From Tsukamurella sputi (GTDB lineage Bacteria; Actinomycetota; Actinomycetes; Mycobacteriales; Mycobacteriaceae): a stretch of 64,000 nucleotides of DNA. The translations under genes were made by a program, and so were the position numbers. The notes beneath the pieces are model-generated. The model was not told where the DNA came from. It made no database searches and saw only the letters and a list, made by a program, of their open reading frames with translations. Shown in pieces: positions 41,399-49,254 of the stretch (positions within the stretch are counted from its first letter, which is position 1; every line of letters begins with the position of its first letter). The stretch spans positions 1 through 64,000 of the forward strand of contig NZ_VIGV01000003.1 of assembly GCF_007858445.1 (NCBI RefSeq). Direction: 5' to 3'.

Positions 41399-42889
41399 GT
41401 GGTGAATCAGCATCGATGGGCGTCTGGAATGCAGCGGGCGGCGGCGGTGACGATCGTGGCTGCGATCGTGGTCGGCGGAGCGGATCCTGCGTGGGCGCGG
41501 CACGTGGGAGACGACCCTCGAGCAGGTCACTCGGTCGCGGTGGTTCCTTCGTTGATCGTGCGCCTTGCGGACTTTGATCAGCAGATCGCGGCTTTGCAGA
41601 ACGACGTTGACATTCGGCGGCAGTCGGTGAACAAGGCGGTGATCGACGTGGCGTTGGCCGCCGACGCTGCGCGGGCCGCGACGAATGCAGTAGTAGTTGC
41701 GGATCGGGAGGCCGTGGCTTCCGACCAGGCAGTGGATGCTGCTCAGCGCAGGCTCGATGAGATGCTCCGCGCCGCCTACATGCAGGGGAACACCTCGGGC
41801 GGGGTCGCGGATGCTCTGACCGCCCCGGATGGGCAGACGGCGGTAGACCGCACTGCGGTTCTTCGGCGCGTTGCTGCCGCCCAGGCAGGTACTGTCACCG
41901 GCCTCAATGACGCCCGGCGGCGGGCGCGATCGAGCCGCGATGCTGCGCGGATCGCGAAGATCTCCGCGGATGCAGCGGCTGGCGCGGCTGCCGACCGCCG
42001 CACCCGAGCGCAGGGGTCGGTGGCCCAGACCCTGGAGGCGCTGCGTTCGGCGACCGATCAACGCCGACGGTTGGATTTGCGTCGGCAGACGGCCGCAAGG
42101 GCGCTCGCCGAGGCGAAGGCGAAGTCCGGGGATGCCGCAGGTCAGCAGCGGATCTATGACCAATACGTCGTCAGCGAACAGCAGACAGTGACGGTGCCTT
42201 CCTCGCAGCCGGCTCCTGCACCGGCGGCACCCCCGAACGCAAGCACACCCGTAGCGGCTCCTTCTGCGGCACCGGCAGTGTCGGCGCCCGGGGGGCCACC
42301 GTCGGCCGCGACCGCAGCGTCGTCGTTGCTCGGGCAACTGAGCAACCTGTTCGGGTTCACGCCGCAACCGCAGACCGCATCCCAGGTCCCGGCTCAAGCG
42401 GCAGCCCAGGTGCCTGCAATCCAGGCACCAGTAGCGCCTGTGTCAGTCGCGTCGATGTCGGGCAAGCAAATGATTGACACGGTCATTGCCCGGGGCCTGT
42501 CGGTGGTCGGCACCAGATATTCCTGGGGGGGTGGTGATATCAACGGCCCCACCGTCGGGGTCCGCGACGGCGGCGTTGCCGATACCTTCCGTGACTTCGA
42601 GAACCCGGGATTTGATTGCTCGGGCCTGACGCTGTTCGCATTTGCTGCCGTCGGCATCAAGCTCCCGCACTACAGCGGCTACCAGTACAACATCGGCAAG
42701 AAGGTTCCGCTCGCTGAGATCAAGCGGGGTGACCTGATCTTCTTCGGCCCGAATGCGAGCCAGCACGAAGCGCTCTATCTGGGTGACAACCAGATGCTTG
42801 AGGCACCCGAGTCCGGATCGACGGTCAAAGTATCGCCGCTGCGCACCGACGGCGCGATGCCCTACGTGGTCCGGCTGATCAATTCGTAG
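41399..42889 (+). CDS. RipA-like NlpC/P60 peptidoglycan endopeptidase
   Basis: 496 aa, GTG 41399 preceded by GAAGGAG. Seen: a signal peptide (about 11-34), a long Ala/Arg/Gln-rich coiled coil (50-245), a Pro/Ala/Ser-rich linker (255-345) and an NlpC/P60 domain with FDCSGLTLFAFAAVG (catalytic Cys), QHEALYLG (His) and an acidic third position. RipA-type enzymes cleave D-Glu-mDAP bonds during cell separation; the coiled coil acts as an autoinhibitory domain. Divergent from blaI; probably wall remodelling, like the transpeptidase. Confidence 0.92.
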   Translation: MVNQHRWASGMQRAAAVTIVAAIVVGGADPAWARHVGDDPRAGHSVAVVPSLIVRLADFDQQIAALQNDVDIRRQSVNKAVIDVALAADAARAATNAVVVADREAVASDQAVDAAQRRLDEMLRAAYMQGNTSGGVADALTAPDGQTAVDRTAVLRRVAAAQAGTVTGLNDARRRARSSRDAARIAKISADAAAGAAADRRTRAQGSVAQTLEALRSATDQRRRLDLRRQTAARALAEAKAKSGDAAGQQRIYDQYVVSEQQTVTVPSSQPAPAPAAPPNASTPVAAPSAAPAVSAPGGPPSAATAASSLLGQLSNLFGFTPQPQTASQVPAQAAAQVPAIQAPVAPVSVASMSGKQMIDTVIARGLSVVGTRYSWGGGDINGPTVGVRDGGVADTFRDFENPGFDCSGLTLFAFAAVGIKLPHYSGYQYNIGKKVPLAEIKRGDLIFFGPNASQHEALYLGDNQMLEAPESGSTVKVSPLRTDGAMPYVVRLINS

Positions 42890-43129
42890 ACCCAGTTCTA
42901 GTTACGACCTGTCGAAGGCTGTGGGAACGGTACTGCTGCTGGAGTGGGAGTCCGGCGACGGCCTGAATGCTGTGGTGGAAATGCCATGTTGCTGGGACTG
43001 GCGAGATGCCAACTCCGTGGGACTGCGTGATGCAGTGCAGGTGAGAAGGCTGACAGTCGCCAGGTAGGTCGGGACCCTACACCTGCCCGGAACTCCGCCT
43101 GCGGCGCGATCGGCTCCGGCGGGACGCCC

Positions 43130-43597
43130 TCAGTTCGCGAACGAGGTGTCCGGCGCCACCACGTCGCCGGCCTCGGCCAGGGTGCGGAGTTGCTTCTCCT
43201 GGAGTTTGCTCAGCATGTGGGTGTTGACGATCTGATCGTGCGTCCGCGCGGCCTGCTGGTATGCCTCGCGTCCCATCTCGGTGAGCTCGGTGACCGTCAT
43301 CCGGCGATCGCCGGGCTCGCCGCCCCTGACGACGAGACCCCGCTCGGCCAGGTCGCCGAGAACGCGCGACAGTCGACTGCGACTGATGAGCACCGCCGCT
43401 GCGAGGTCTTTGACCGGGACCGGCTCGGTCTGTCCTGCTAGACGTAGAAGTACCTCGAACGTCGACATCGACAAGCCGTGACGAGCCTGCAGCTGCATAT
43501 CGACCTCGTGCGAGATGCGGTGGTACATCCGCACGACGGCGTACCACGCGTCATCGGCATCGCCGCGTTCGGCGCCTGGTGGGGGGTTCAACTGCAC
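43130..43597 (-). CDS. MarR-family repressor
   Basis: 155 aa, GTG start. Winged-helix MarR fold. Seen: WYAVVRMYHRISHEVDMQLQ helix, FEVLLRLAG, the recognition part ISRSRLSRVLGDLAERG and wing EPGDRRMTVTELTEMG. It has no Cys, so copper or oxidant sensing by thiols is unlikely. A perfect 26-base palindrome lies 66 bases upstream, between it and a membrane-protein/multicopper-oxidase operon. It probably represses both directions; ligand unknown. Confidence 0.88.
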   Translation of the reverse strand: MQLNPPPGAERGDADDAWYAVVRMYHRISHEVDMQLQARHGLSMSTFEVLLRLAGQTEPVPVKDLAAAVLISRSRLSRVLGDLAERGLVVRGGEPGDRRMTVTELTEMGREAYQQAARTHDQIVNTHMLSKLQEKQLRTLAEAGDVVAPDTSFAN

Positions 43598-43662
43598 GGT
43601 GCAGACTCCTCATGGTCGGGCATCACCAACACTAGGTTGGCGCTGAGCACTGCCTCAACTAC

Positions 43663-43688
43663 TATAGGTGCGTGCGCACGCACCTATA
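43663..43688. promoter_or_regulatory. 26-base perfect palindrome, MarR operator
   Basis: Half-site TATAGGTGCGTGC, followed with no spacer by its exact reverse complement. Long uninterrupted palindromes with TAGGTGC arms suit MarR dimers. A half of the BlaI-type site (AACTACTA) abuts its left edge but has no partner half. Confidence 0.75.
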
Positions 43689-43779
43689 TGGCCCTGACCG
43701 CGGCTCTCGCCCGGCTCGATCGCTGGAGTGGGCGTCGCATCGATATCCCCACCGCTGTCTCAGAGAACCAGGATCACTC

Positions 43780-44202
43780 ATGCAGGGCGATAGAAGCGAT
43801 CGTGTCCTGACAGTCACGACGAAGACGCTCGCGGTCCTCGTTGCACTGGTCGCTACGGGTCAGGCGGCCCTGGCCGGACGGTTCATGGCGGGGGACTTCG
43901 AGGCCATCGAGATCCACACCGAGATGGCGTCCGTACTCGGCGCCCTCGTGATCCTGACGGCAATCGTCGCCGCTGCCCGCGCCGTCCGTCGCCGCAGTCT
44001 CGGGCCCGAATTGGCTGTCGCTGGACTCCTCGTGGCCGGCACCGCGACCCAGGCTGCAGTCGCCAACATCAACCTGCTCGCAGTCCACGTTCCGTTGGGT
44101 GTCGCGGTGATCGCCCTGAGCTACTACCACGTGGCACGAACCCTTCGATCGCCCACGGCGCCCACGGTGCGAGTACTGGACGAAATCGGTGCTGGCCAGT
44201 GA
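43780..44202 (+). CDS. Small membrane protein before multicopper oxidase
   Basis: 140 aa, ATG 43780. Four transmembrane helices (about 12-33, 45-66, 78-98, 100-120). Seen: short loops, a conserved-looking HTEMASVLGALVIL in helix 2 and NINLLAVHVPLGVAVIAL in helix 4; His residues in helices 2 and 4 could bind a haem or metal, as in small cytochrome-like or DUF membrane proteins. Overlaps the oxidase GTG by 4 bases, so the two are coupled. No family recognised. Confidence 0.7.
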   Translation: MQGDRSDRVLTVTTKTLAVLVALVATGQAALAGRFMAGDFEAIEIHTEMASVLGALVILTAIVAAARAVRRRSLGPELAVAGLLVAGTATQAAVANINLLAVHVPLGVAVIALSYYHVARTLRSPTAPTVRVLDEIGAGQ

Positions 44203-45779
44203 ACCCACGGATCTCACGGCGCACCGCACTGCGCGGATTGGTCGCTGCGGCCGGCGTCGCGGCCGCCGGCGCGTTGACCGCATGGGAACTGTCCGGGGCG
44301 AAGGTCGTCGGAAACACCGTCGAAAGCACCGCCCGCCTACCCGAACCGTACTCGCTGGTAGGCGCAGTGCCTCGCAGCGCAACACCCCGCCTCGTCGACG
44401 CCGGGGGAGAGCGCTACCGGTTCGTCCAGCAGCGGCGCCGCATCGAGATTCTCCCGGGGTATCACACCGAGATCTGGGGCTACGAAGGTCAGTTCCCGGG
44501 GCCGACCATCAGGGCGACGCGAGGTCGACCGGTCTCCGTGGACCTCGTCAACGACCTCGAGGTTCCCACGGTCCTGCACCTCCACGGCGGTCACACCCCT
44601 GCGGAGTCCGACGGGTATCCGACGGACGTGATCCTTCCTCGCACCCCGAATCCGCACGCAGGCATCCACAGCGGCATGCATGCGCCCGACCCGCTGGCGA
44701 AGGTCGTCACCGGCGGCAGGACGTACACGTACCCGAATCAGCAGGAAGCAGCCATGCTCTGGTATCACGACCACCGGATGGACTTCACCGGTGCGTCAGT
44801 GTGGCGCGGCCTCGCGGGCATGTACATCATCGATGACCCGAACGACGGGAGCCTCGGCCTGCCCGCCGGCGACCGTGACATCCCGATGATGCTCTGCGAC
44901 CGCTCGTTCGATCACGACGGCCAGCTCGTGTACCCCGCACTCGACGCTACGGCGATGATGACGCCCGGCGTCACGGAGCAGTACATGACGGGGGTGCTCG
45001 GGGACGTCATGCTCGTCAACGGTGTTCCATGGCCGCGCTACCGGGTACCCGGTGTGCGGCACAGGCTCCGGTGGCTCAACGCCTCGAACGCCCGCGTGTA
45101 CAAGCTGCGCGTCGTCAGCTCCAACGCGCAGGCTCCGGGATTGGTCCAGATCGGCTCCGATGGCGGGCTGTTGTCGGCACCCCAGGACCTGACCGAGCTG
45201 AACATCGCGCCCGGCGAGCGGTTCGACACGATCCTCGATCTCCGCGGCTTCCGCCGCGGCGACACAGTCACAATCGTCAACGACCTCGGGGAGGGTCGCA
45301 TGACCGAGGTCGCCCGTTTCGAGGTCACCGAAGAGGCCACTGACACTTCACGCGTTCCGGACCGCCTGACGACGATTCCGGCAGTCCGTCGGGCCGACGC
45401 CGTCCGTACTCGTGACCTGCACTTCCAGATGGGAACCATGGCCAACGGCCGGCACGGCTGGCTCGTCAACGGCCGCGGCTACGATCCGCATCGAACCGAT
45501 ATCGACGCCGAGCTCGGAGACCTGGAGATCTGGCGAATCACCAGCAACTTCAACCACCCGGTACATGTGCATCTCAACGCCTTCCTCGTGCTCAGCGTCA
45601 ACGGAGACGAACCGAGGCGGGAAGACCGAGGTTGGAAGGATACGTTGAATCTCGGTGCCGGCGAACGCGCCGAGATCGCGATCCGGTTCACGGACTACAC
45701 CGGTCGCTACCTCGTGCACTGCCACAACCTCGAACACGAAGACATGGCGATGATGGCGAATCTCGTGGTTCGTCGATGA
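44199..45779 (+). CDS. Second multicopper oxidase (CotA/bilirubin-oxidase-like), Tat-exported
   Basis: 526 aa, GTG 44199. Seen: a Tat signal (SRRTALRGLVAAAGVAAAGAL) without lipobox, and copper ligands HLHGGHT, WYHDHRMD, HPVHVHLNAF and HCHNLEHEDMAMM. The middle domain is complete and there is no Met-rich insert. The HDH and HLE variants place it nearer CotA/bilirubin-oxidase or phenoxazinone-synthase types than the Met-rich MmcO-type at 30643-32136. Controlled with the small membrane protein by the MarR palindrome. Last gene of the metal region. Confidence 0.9.
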   Translation: MNPRISRRTALRGLVAAAGVAAAGALTAWELSGAKVVGNTVESTARLPEPYSLVGAVPRSATPRLVDAGGERYRFVQQRRRIEILPGYHTEIWGYEGQFPGPTIRATRGRPVSVDLVNDLEVPTVLHLHGGHTPAESDGYPTDVILPRTPNPHAGIHSGMHAPDPLAKVVTGGRTYTYPNQQEAAMLWYHDHRMDFTGASVWRGLAGMYIIDDPNDGSLGLPAGDRDIPMMLCDRSFDHDGQLVYPALDATAMMTPGVTEQYMTGVLGDVMLVNGVPWPRYRVPGVRHRLRWLNASNARVYKLRVVSSNAQAPGLVQIGSDGGLLSAPQDLTELNIAPGERFDTILDLRGFRRGDTVTIVNDLGEGRMTEVARFEVTEEATDTSRVPDRLTTIPAVRRADAVRTRDLHFQMGTMANGRHGWLVNGRGYDPHRTDIDAELGDLEIWRITSNFNHPVHVHLNAFLVLSVNGDEPRREDRGWKDTLNLGAGERAEIAIRFTDYTGRYLVHCHNLEHEDMAMMANLVVRR

Positions 45780-45789
45780 CCACCGTCTT

Positions 45790-46674
45790 CTACGGGTGGT
45801 CCTCGCTCAGGGAGGCGTACGACTCCTTGACGAACCTCAGGTGCGACCATGTCTCCACGCCGGCGACGGTCGGCAGCGCGCGGACAGCGTCGACGGTGTC
45901 CGCCAGTCCGGCGGCCGACGGCGCGCGGACCGTCGCCAACAGATCGAAGGCGCCGACGGTGCGAGCGAGGAAGCGCGCTCCGGCGACCGCCGCGACATCG
46001 AGTGCAGCGTCCCGCGCTGAGCCGCGCGCGTGGATCCCCATGCCCAGCGCGTGCTCCGAGCCGCGGCTGACGATCGGGCCGATCCGCACCACCGACCCCT
46101 GGACCAGGCGGAGCACGCGCCGTCGCGCCGCAGCGGCGGACAGTCCGGCCGCAGCGCCGAGCTCCACGTACGAGGCCCGGCCGTCGGTCTCGAGGACGCG
46201 GAGCAGTGCGAGGTCCGCAGCGTCGAGTTGCGCAGCGACCTCGCCGACCGGGCCGACCGCGTCCCGGATCACCTCGCGATAGGCGAGTGCTTCCACGCGC
46301 ACCGCGCCGGGGAGACCGCGCATGCGGGTCAGGGCGGCGTCGACGGCGGCGTCCGATCCGCAGCGGATCTCCGCGGCCACCGCGAACCGGCCGGTGGTGA
46401 TCGAGACGTAGACGACTTCCGGCAGTGCGGCGATGGCCTCCGCGACGGGGGAGGCGGCACCGTCGACCTGGATGCGGGCGTAGCAGATTGTGCCCCGGCC
46501 GAGCACGGACGGATGCACGACGCCCTGCACCGTGAACGCCCCGGAGTCGAGGAGGCGGCGCAGACGGGCGGCGACGGTGGCGCGGGTGATGCCGGCCGCC
46601 GAGGCGAGCTCGCGATGACTCCTGCGCCCGTCGCCGTCGAGCAGCGCCACCAGCATCCGATCGATCTCGTCCAT
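45790..46674 (-). CDS. Lrp/AsnC regulator with duplicated domains
   Basis: 294 aa from ATG 46674. Seen: two Lrp units in tandem: helix-turn-helix MLVALLDGDGRRSHRELASAAGIT with a RAM-type ligand domain, then a second helix-turn-helix (LLRVLETDGRASYVELGAAAGLS) with its own RAM domain. A double-length Lrp acts as a pseudo-dimer. Divergent from a SnoaL-like protein and NCS1 permease run, which it probably controls in response to a nucleobase, amino acid or related ligand. Convergent with the oxidase gene after 10 bases. Confidence 0.88.
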   Translation of the reverse strand: MDEIDRMLVALLDGDGRRSHRELASAAGITRATVAARLRRLLDSGAFTVQGVVHPSVLGRGTICYARIQVDGAASPVAEAIAALPEVVYVSITTGRFAVAAEIRCGSDAAVDAALTRMRGLPGAVRVEALAYREVIRDAVGPVGEVAAQLDAADLALLRVLETDGRASYVELGAAAGLSAAAARRRVLRLVQGSVVRIGPIVSRGSEHALGMGIHARGSARDAALDVAAVAGARFLARTVGAFDLLATVRAPSAAGLADTVDAVRALPTVAGVETWSHLRFVKESYASLSEDHP

Positions 46675-46895
46675 CGGGCCTCCCGTGATTTCCTCCGCCG
46701 ACTTTTCGACCGATCGGCTGTGCCAATAGTGCACCAACGGGGGCGCCGACGATCGCAGAAGGCATTGTTGTGGTGCGACTGGTGCGCAGAACACGCATGA
46801 TGAGAATCAGTCGACTATCGAACTGCTTGCGGAGCCCTGTGATGGGGCTTACAGTTGGCCGACCCGGAGCGGGGAACCGCAGGTCAGGAGATGAA

Positions 46896-47291
46896 ATGCA
46901 GCACACGATCCCCGAGGGCGAGGTGCTTGCGGCCGCCGATCGCATCATCGAGGCCTTCGCCGCGACGAACACCGAGGCCTACTTCGCGGGCTTCGACCCG
47001 CGCGCGACCTTCGTCTTCCACACCGAACCGCGCACGCTGGCCGACCGCGCCGAGTACGAGCGCCTGTGGGCGGGCTGGGTCGACTCCGGATGGCGCGTGC
47101 TCTCGTGCGAGAGCACCGCGCGGGTCGTGACGGCCCTGGGCGGCACGGCGGTCTTCAGCCACGACGTGCACACCGTCACGCAGGACGGCGACGGTACTCG
47201 GACCGAGACGCGCGAGCGCGAGTCGATCGTCTTCGCGACGGCTCCCGACGGCTCCCTCGTGGCCGTCCACGAGCATCTCTCGGCCGCATGA
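46896..47291 (+). CDS. SnoaL-like/DUF4440 protein
   Basis: 131 aa, ATG 46896. NTF2-like cone fold. Seen: helix AADRIIEAFAATNTEAYFAGF, DPRATFVFHTEPRTLADRAEYERLW, and a beta-rich end with SHDVHTV and a tail VAVHEHLSAA. Typical small SnoaL/DUF4440 proteins are either isomerase-like enzymes or ligand-binding partners. First gene of an operon with the NCS1 permease and a cyclase-family hydrolase; its stop overlaps the permease ATG. Probably handles the imported substrate. Confidence 0.75.
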   Translation: MQHTIPEGEVLAAADRIIEAFAATNTEAYFAGFDPRATFVFHTEPRTLADRAEYERLWAGWVDSGWRVLSCESTARVVTALGGTAVFSHDVHTVTQDGDGTRTETRERESIVFATAPDGSLVAVHEHLSAA

Positions 47292-48634
47292 TGCTGCGCT
47301 ATTACCGCCGGCTCGATGCGCACCTGCACGCTTCAGCCGACGACGGGACCGCCGTGCGGGGCGAGCTCAGCGGGCGGCGCATCTTCGCCATCTGGCTCGC
47401 GGCGAACCTCGTCGTCACTACGATGCTCACCGGCACGCTGTTCGTGCCGTCGGTCTCGCTGAGCGGCGCGCTCTGGCTGATCCTCGCGGGCACCGTCGTC
47501 GGAGCCCTGGTCCTGGTGGCGGTCGGGAACGTCGGAACCCGCACCGGACTGCCGACGATGGCCCTCACCCGCGCCTCCTTCGGGGTGCGCGGGAGCCGGA
47601 TCCCCGTGGCGGCCAACATTGCCGTGCTCATGGGATGGAGCTGGGTGCAGGCCATGCTCGCCGGCGTCACCGTCAACTACGTGATCGAGCAGCAGACCGG
47701 CTATTCGAACCCCGCGCTGTTCTCGGTGCTGTGCGAGGTGATCGTGGTGTCGCTGGCCATCTTCGGCCACGCGGGCATCGCGAAGGTGGAACCGATTCTC
47801 GCCGTGGTGATCCTGGCGATCATGGCGTACCTCTTCATCGACATGTTCGGCGACGGCTTCGCCCGGCTGGACGCGCTGCCCCGCGATCCCGAGGGGCTCA
47901 GCGGCCTCGGTATCTTCGACATCGTGGTGGCGACGGCGATCTCCTGGACCGTGCTCTCGGCCGATATCAACCGGTTCGCACGGAGCGAGCGCGGCGGCGT
48001 GATCGGCTCGGGGCTCGGCTACGTGGCCTCGACGGTTGCCGCGATGGCCCTGGGCGCCACCGCGATCGCCTGGCTACTCGCGAACGGTAAGGACGCCCCG
48101 CCCTTCGATCCGACGGTGATCGTGGCGGAGTTCGGTGTGCCCCTCGCCGGCGTGGTCTTCTTCTCGGTGATGGCCACCAACTCGATGGCCGTCTACGGCA
48201 TGGTTACCTCGCTCGTCAACGCCGAGCCCGGACGCATCCGGTTCTTGCCCGCCGCACTGGGTCTCGGTGTCGTATCGATCGCCGGCTCGGCGTGGCTGGC
48301 GCTCCTGGACAAGTTCACGTCCTTCCTCACCGCTATCGGCATCGTCTTCATCCCGGTCTTCGCGATCATCGTCGTCGACTACTACGTGCTGCGGCGCGGG
48401 CGCTACGCCGCGTCGCTCGCCGAGGCCGGGTCGCGCGACTACTGGTACCGCGGCGGATGGAATCCGGTCGCCGTGGTGGTCTGGATCGTGGGAGTGGCCT
48501 TCTCCTCGGCGATCACCTACCTGTGGGTCAGCCCGGTGGGTGCCACGGTCCCCACGTTCCTGGTGAGCGCTGGTCTGTACTGGGCCGCGAGCGCGGCTGT
48601 TCGCAGTGGCGCACCGGAACCGGTGAGGTCATGA
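47288..48634 (+). CDS. NCS1-family purine/cytosine-type permease
   Basis: 448 aa, ATG 47288 (ATGA overlap). Twelve transmembrane helices. Seen: the NCS1 features RIFAIWLAANLVVTTMLTG at helix 1 and GTRTGLPTMALTRASFGVRGS in the helix 2-3 region, SWTVLSADINRFAR, and a C-terminal VDYYVLRRGRY. NCS1 transporters import nucleobases, hydantoins, thiamine precursors or allantoin with Na+ or H+. The partner genes (SnoaL-like and kynurenine-formamidase-like) suggest a cyclic amide or indole-type substrate, but which is not known. Confidence 0.88.
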   Translation: MMLRYYRRLDAHLHASADDGTAVRGELSGRRIFAIWLAANLVVTTMLTGTLFVPSVSLSGALWLILAGTVVGALVLVAVGNVGTRTGLPTMALTRASFGVRGSRIPVAANIAVLMGWSWVQAMLAGVTVNYVIEQQTGYSNPALFSVLCEVIVVSLAIFGHAGIAKVEPILAVVILAIMAYLFIDMFGDGFARLDALPRDPEGLSGLGIFDIVVATAISWTVLSADINRFARSERGGVIGSGLGYVASTVAAMALGATAIAWLLANGKDAPPFDPTVIVAEFGVPLAGVVFFSVMATNSMAVYGMVTSLVNAEPGRIRFLPAALGLGVVSIAGSAWLALLDKFTSFLTAIGIVFIPVFAIIVVDYYVLRRGRYAASLAEAGSRDYWYRGGWNPVAVVVWIVGVAFSSAITYLWVSPVGATVPTFLVSAGLYWAASAAVRSGAPEPVRS

Positions 48635-49254
48635 GCTGGATCGATCTGACGCACACCCTGCAGCCCGGCACCGAGTACCCGGGCGATCCGCCGATCGCGA
48701 TCGAACCCGCCCTGACGCAGGAGACCGACGGGGTGGCCGTGACCGCGCTGCACCTCTCCACCCACAGCGGTACGCACGTCGATGCGCCCTGCCACACCGT
48801 GGCGGGCGGGCGCACGATGGACGAGGTGTCCGTCGACGAGCTGATCGGGACCGCCGCGGTACTCCAGGTCGGCGGCGGAGCCGCCGGCACGATCGGTGTG
48901 GCGGACCTGGGCGATCTACCGGCGCGGCTCCCCTCGATCGTGCTGATCGCGACCGGGTGGGACCGGTGGTTCGGGACGGAGCGGTACCGGCAGCACCCGG
49001 CGCTGGCGCCGGAGGCGGCGCAGGCGCTGTGGGAGCGCGGTATGCGGGTCCTCGGCGTGGACTGCTACAGCCCCGATCCCATCGATTCCGAGGACTTCCC
49101 GGTGCACGCCGCGGTGCTCGGGCGCGACGGTCTCATCGTCGAGAACCTGCGCGGTCTCACAGCCCTCCCGCCGGTCTGCGAGGTCGGCATCCATCCGCTC
49201 AAGGTCGGGCCGTTCGACGGTGCCCCGGTCCGCGCCCTCGCGCTGCAGACCTAG
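48631..49254 (+). CDS. Cyclase-family (KynB/isatin-hydrolase-like) metal hydrolase
   Basis: 207 aa, ATG 48631 overlapping the permease stop. Seen: MSWIDLTHTLQPGTEYPGDPP and the family signature HSGTHVDAPCH, with the His and Asp metal ligands, plus a later DCYSPD and ENLRGLTALPP. The cyclase family contains kynurenine formamidase, isatin hydrolase and similar Mn/Zn amidohydrolases. Hydrolysis of an imported cyclic or formyl amide is a reasonable role. It ends tail to tail with the acyl-CoA-synthetase gene (4-base overlap). Confidence 0.85.
   Translation: MSWIDLTHTLQPGTEYPGDPPIAIEPALTQETDGVAVTALHLSTHSGTHVDAPCHTVAGGRTMDEVSVDELIGTAAVLQVGGGAAGTIGVADLGDLPARLPSIVLIATGWDRWFGTERYRQHPALAPEAAQALWERGMRVLGVDCYSPDPIDSEDFPVHAAVLGRDGLIVENLRGLTALPPVCEVGIHPLKVGPFDGAPVRALALQT

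Noticed and set aside
41684-41697. TAGTAGTT inside the RipA-like gene
   Set aside because: A lone half-site created by Val-Val-Val codons; no CTACTA partner 7 bases before it.
43655-43668. Seventh BlaI-type operator near the MarR palindrome
   Set aside because: AACTACTA is present but the TAGTAG half is missing; the bases belong to the 26-base MarR palindrome.
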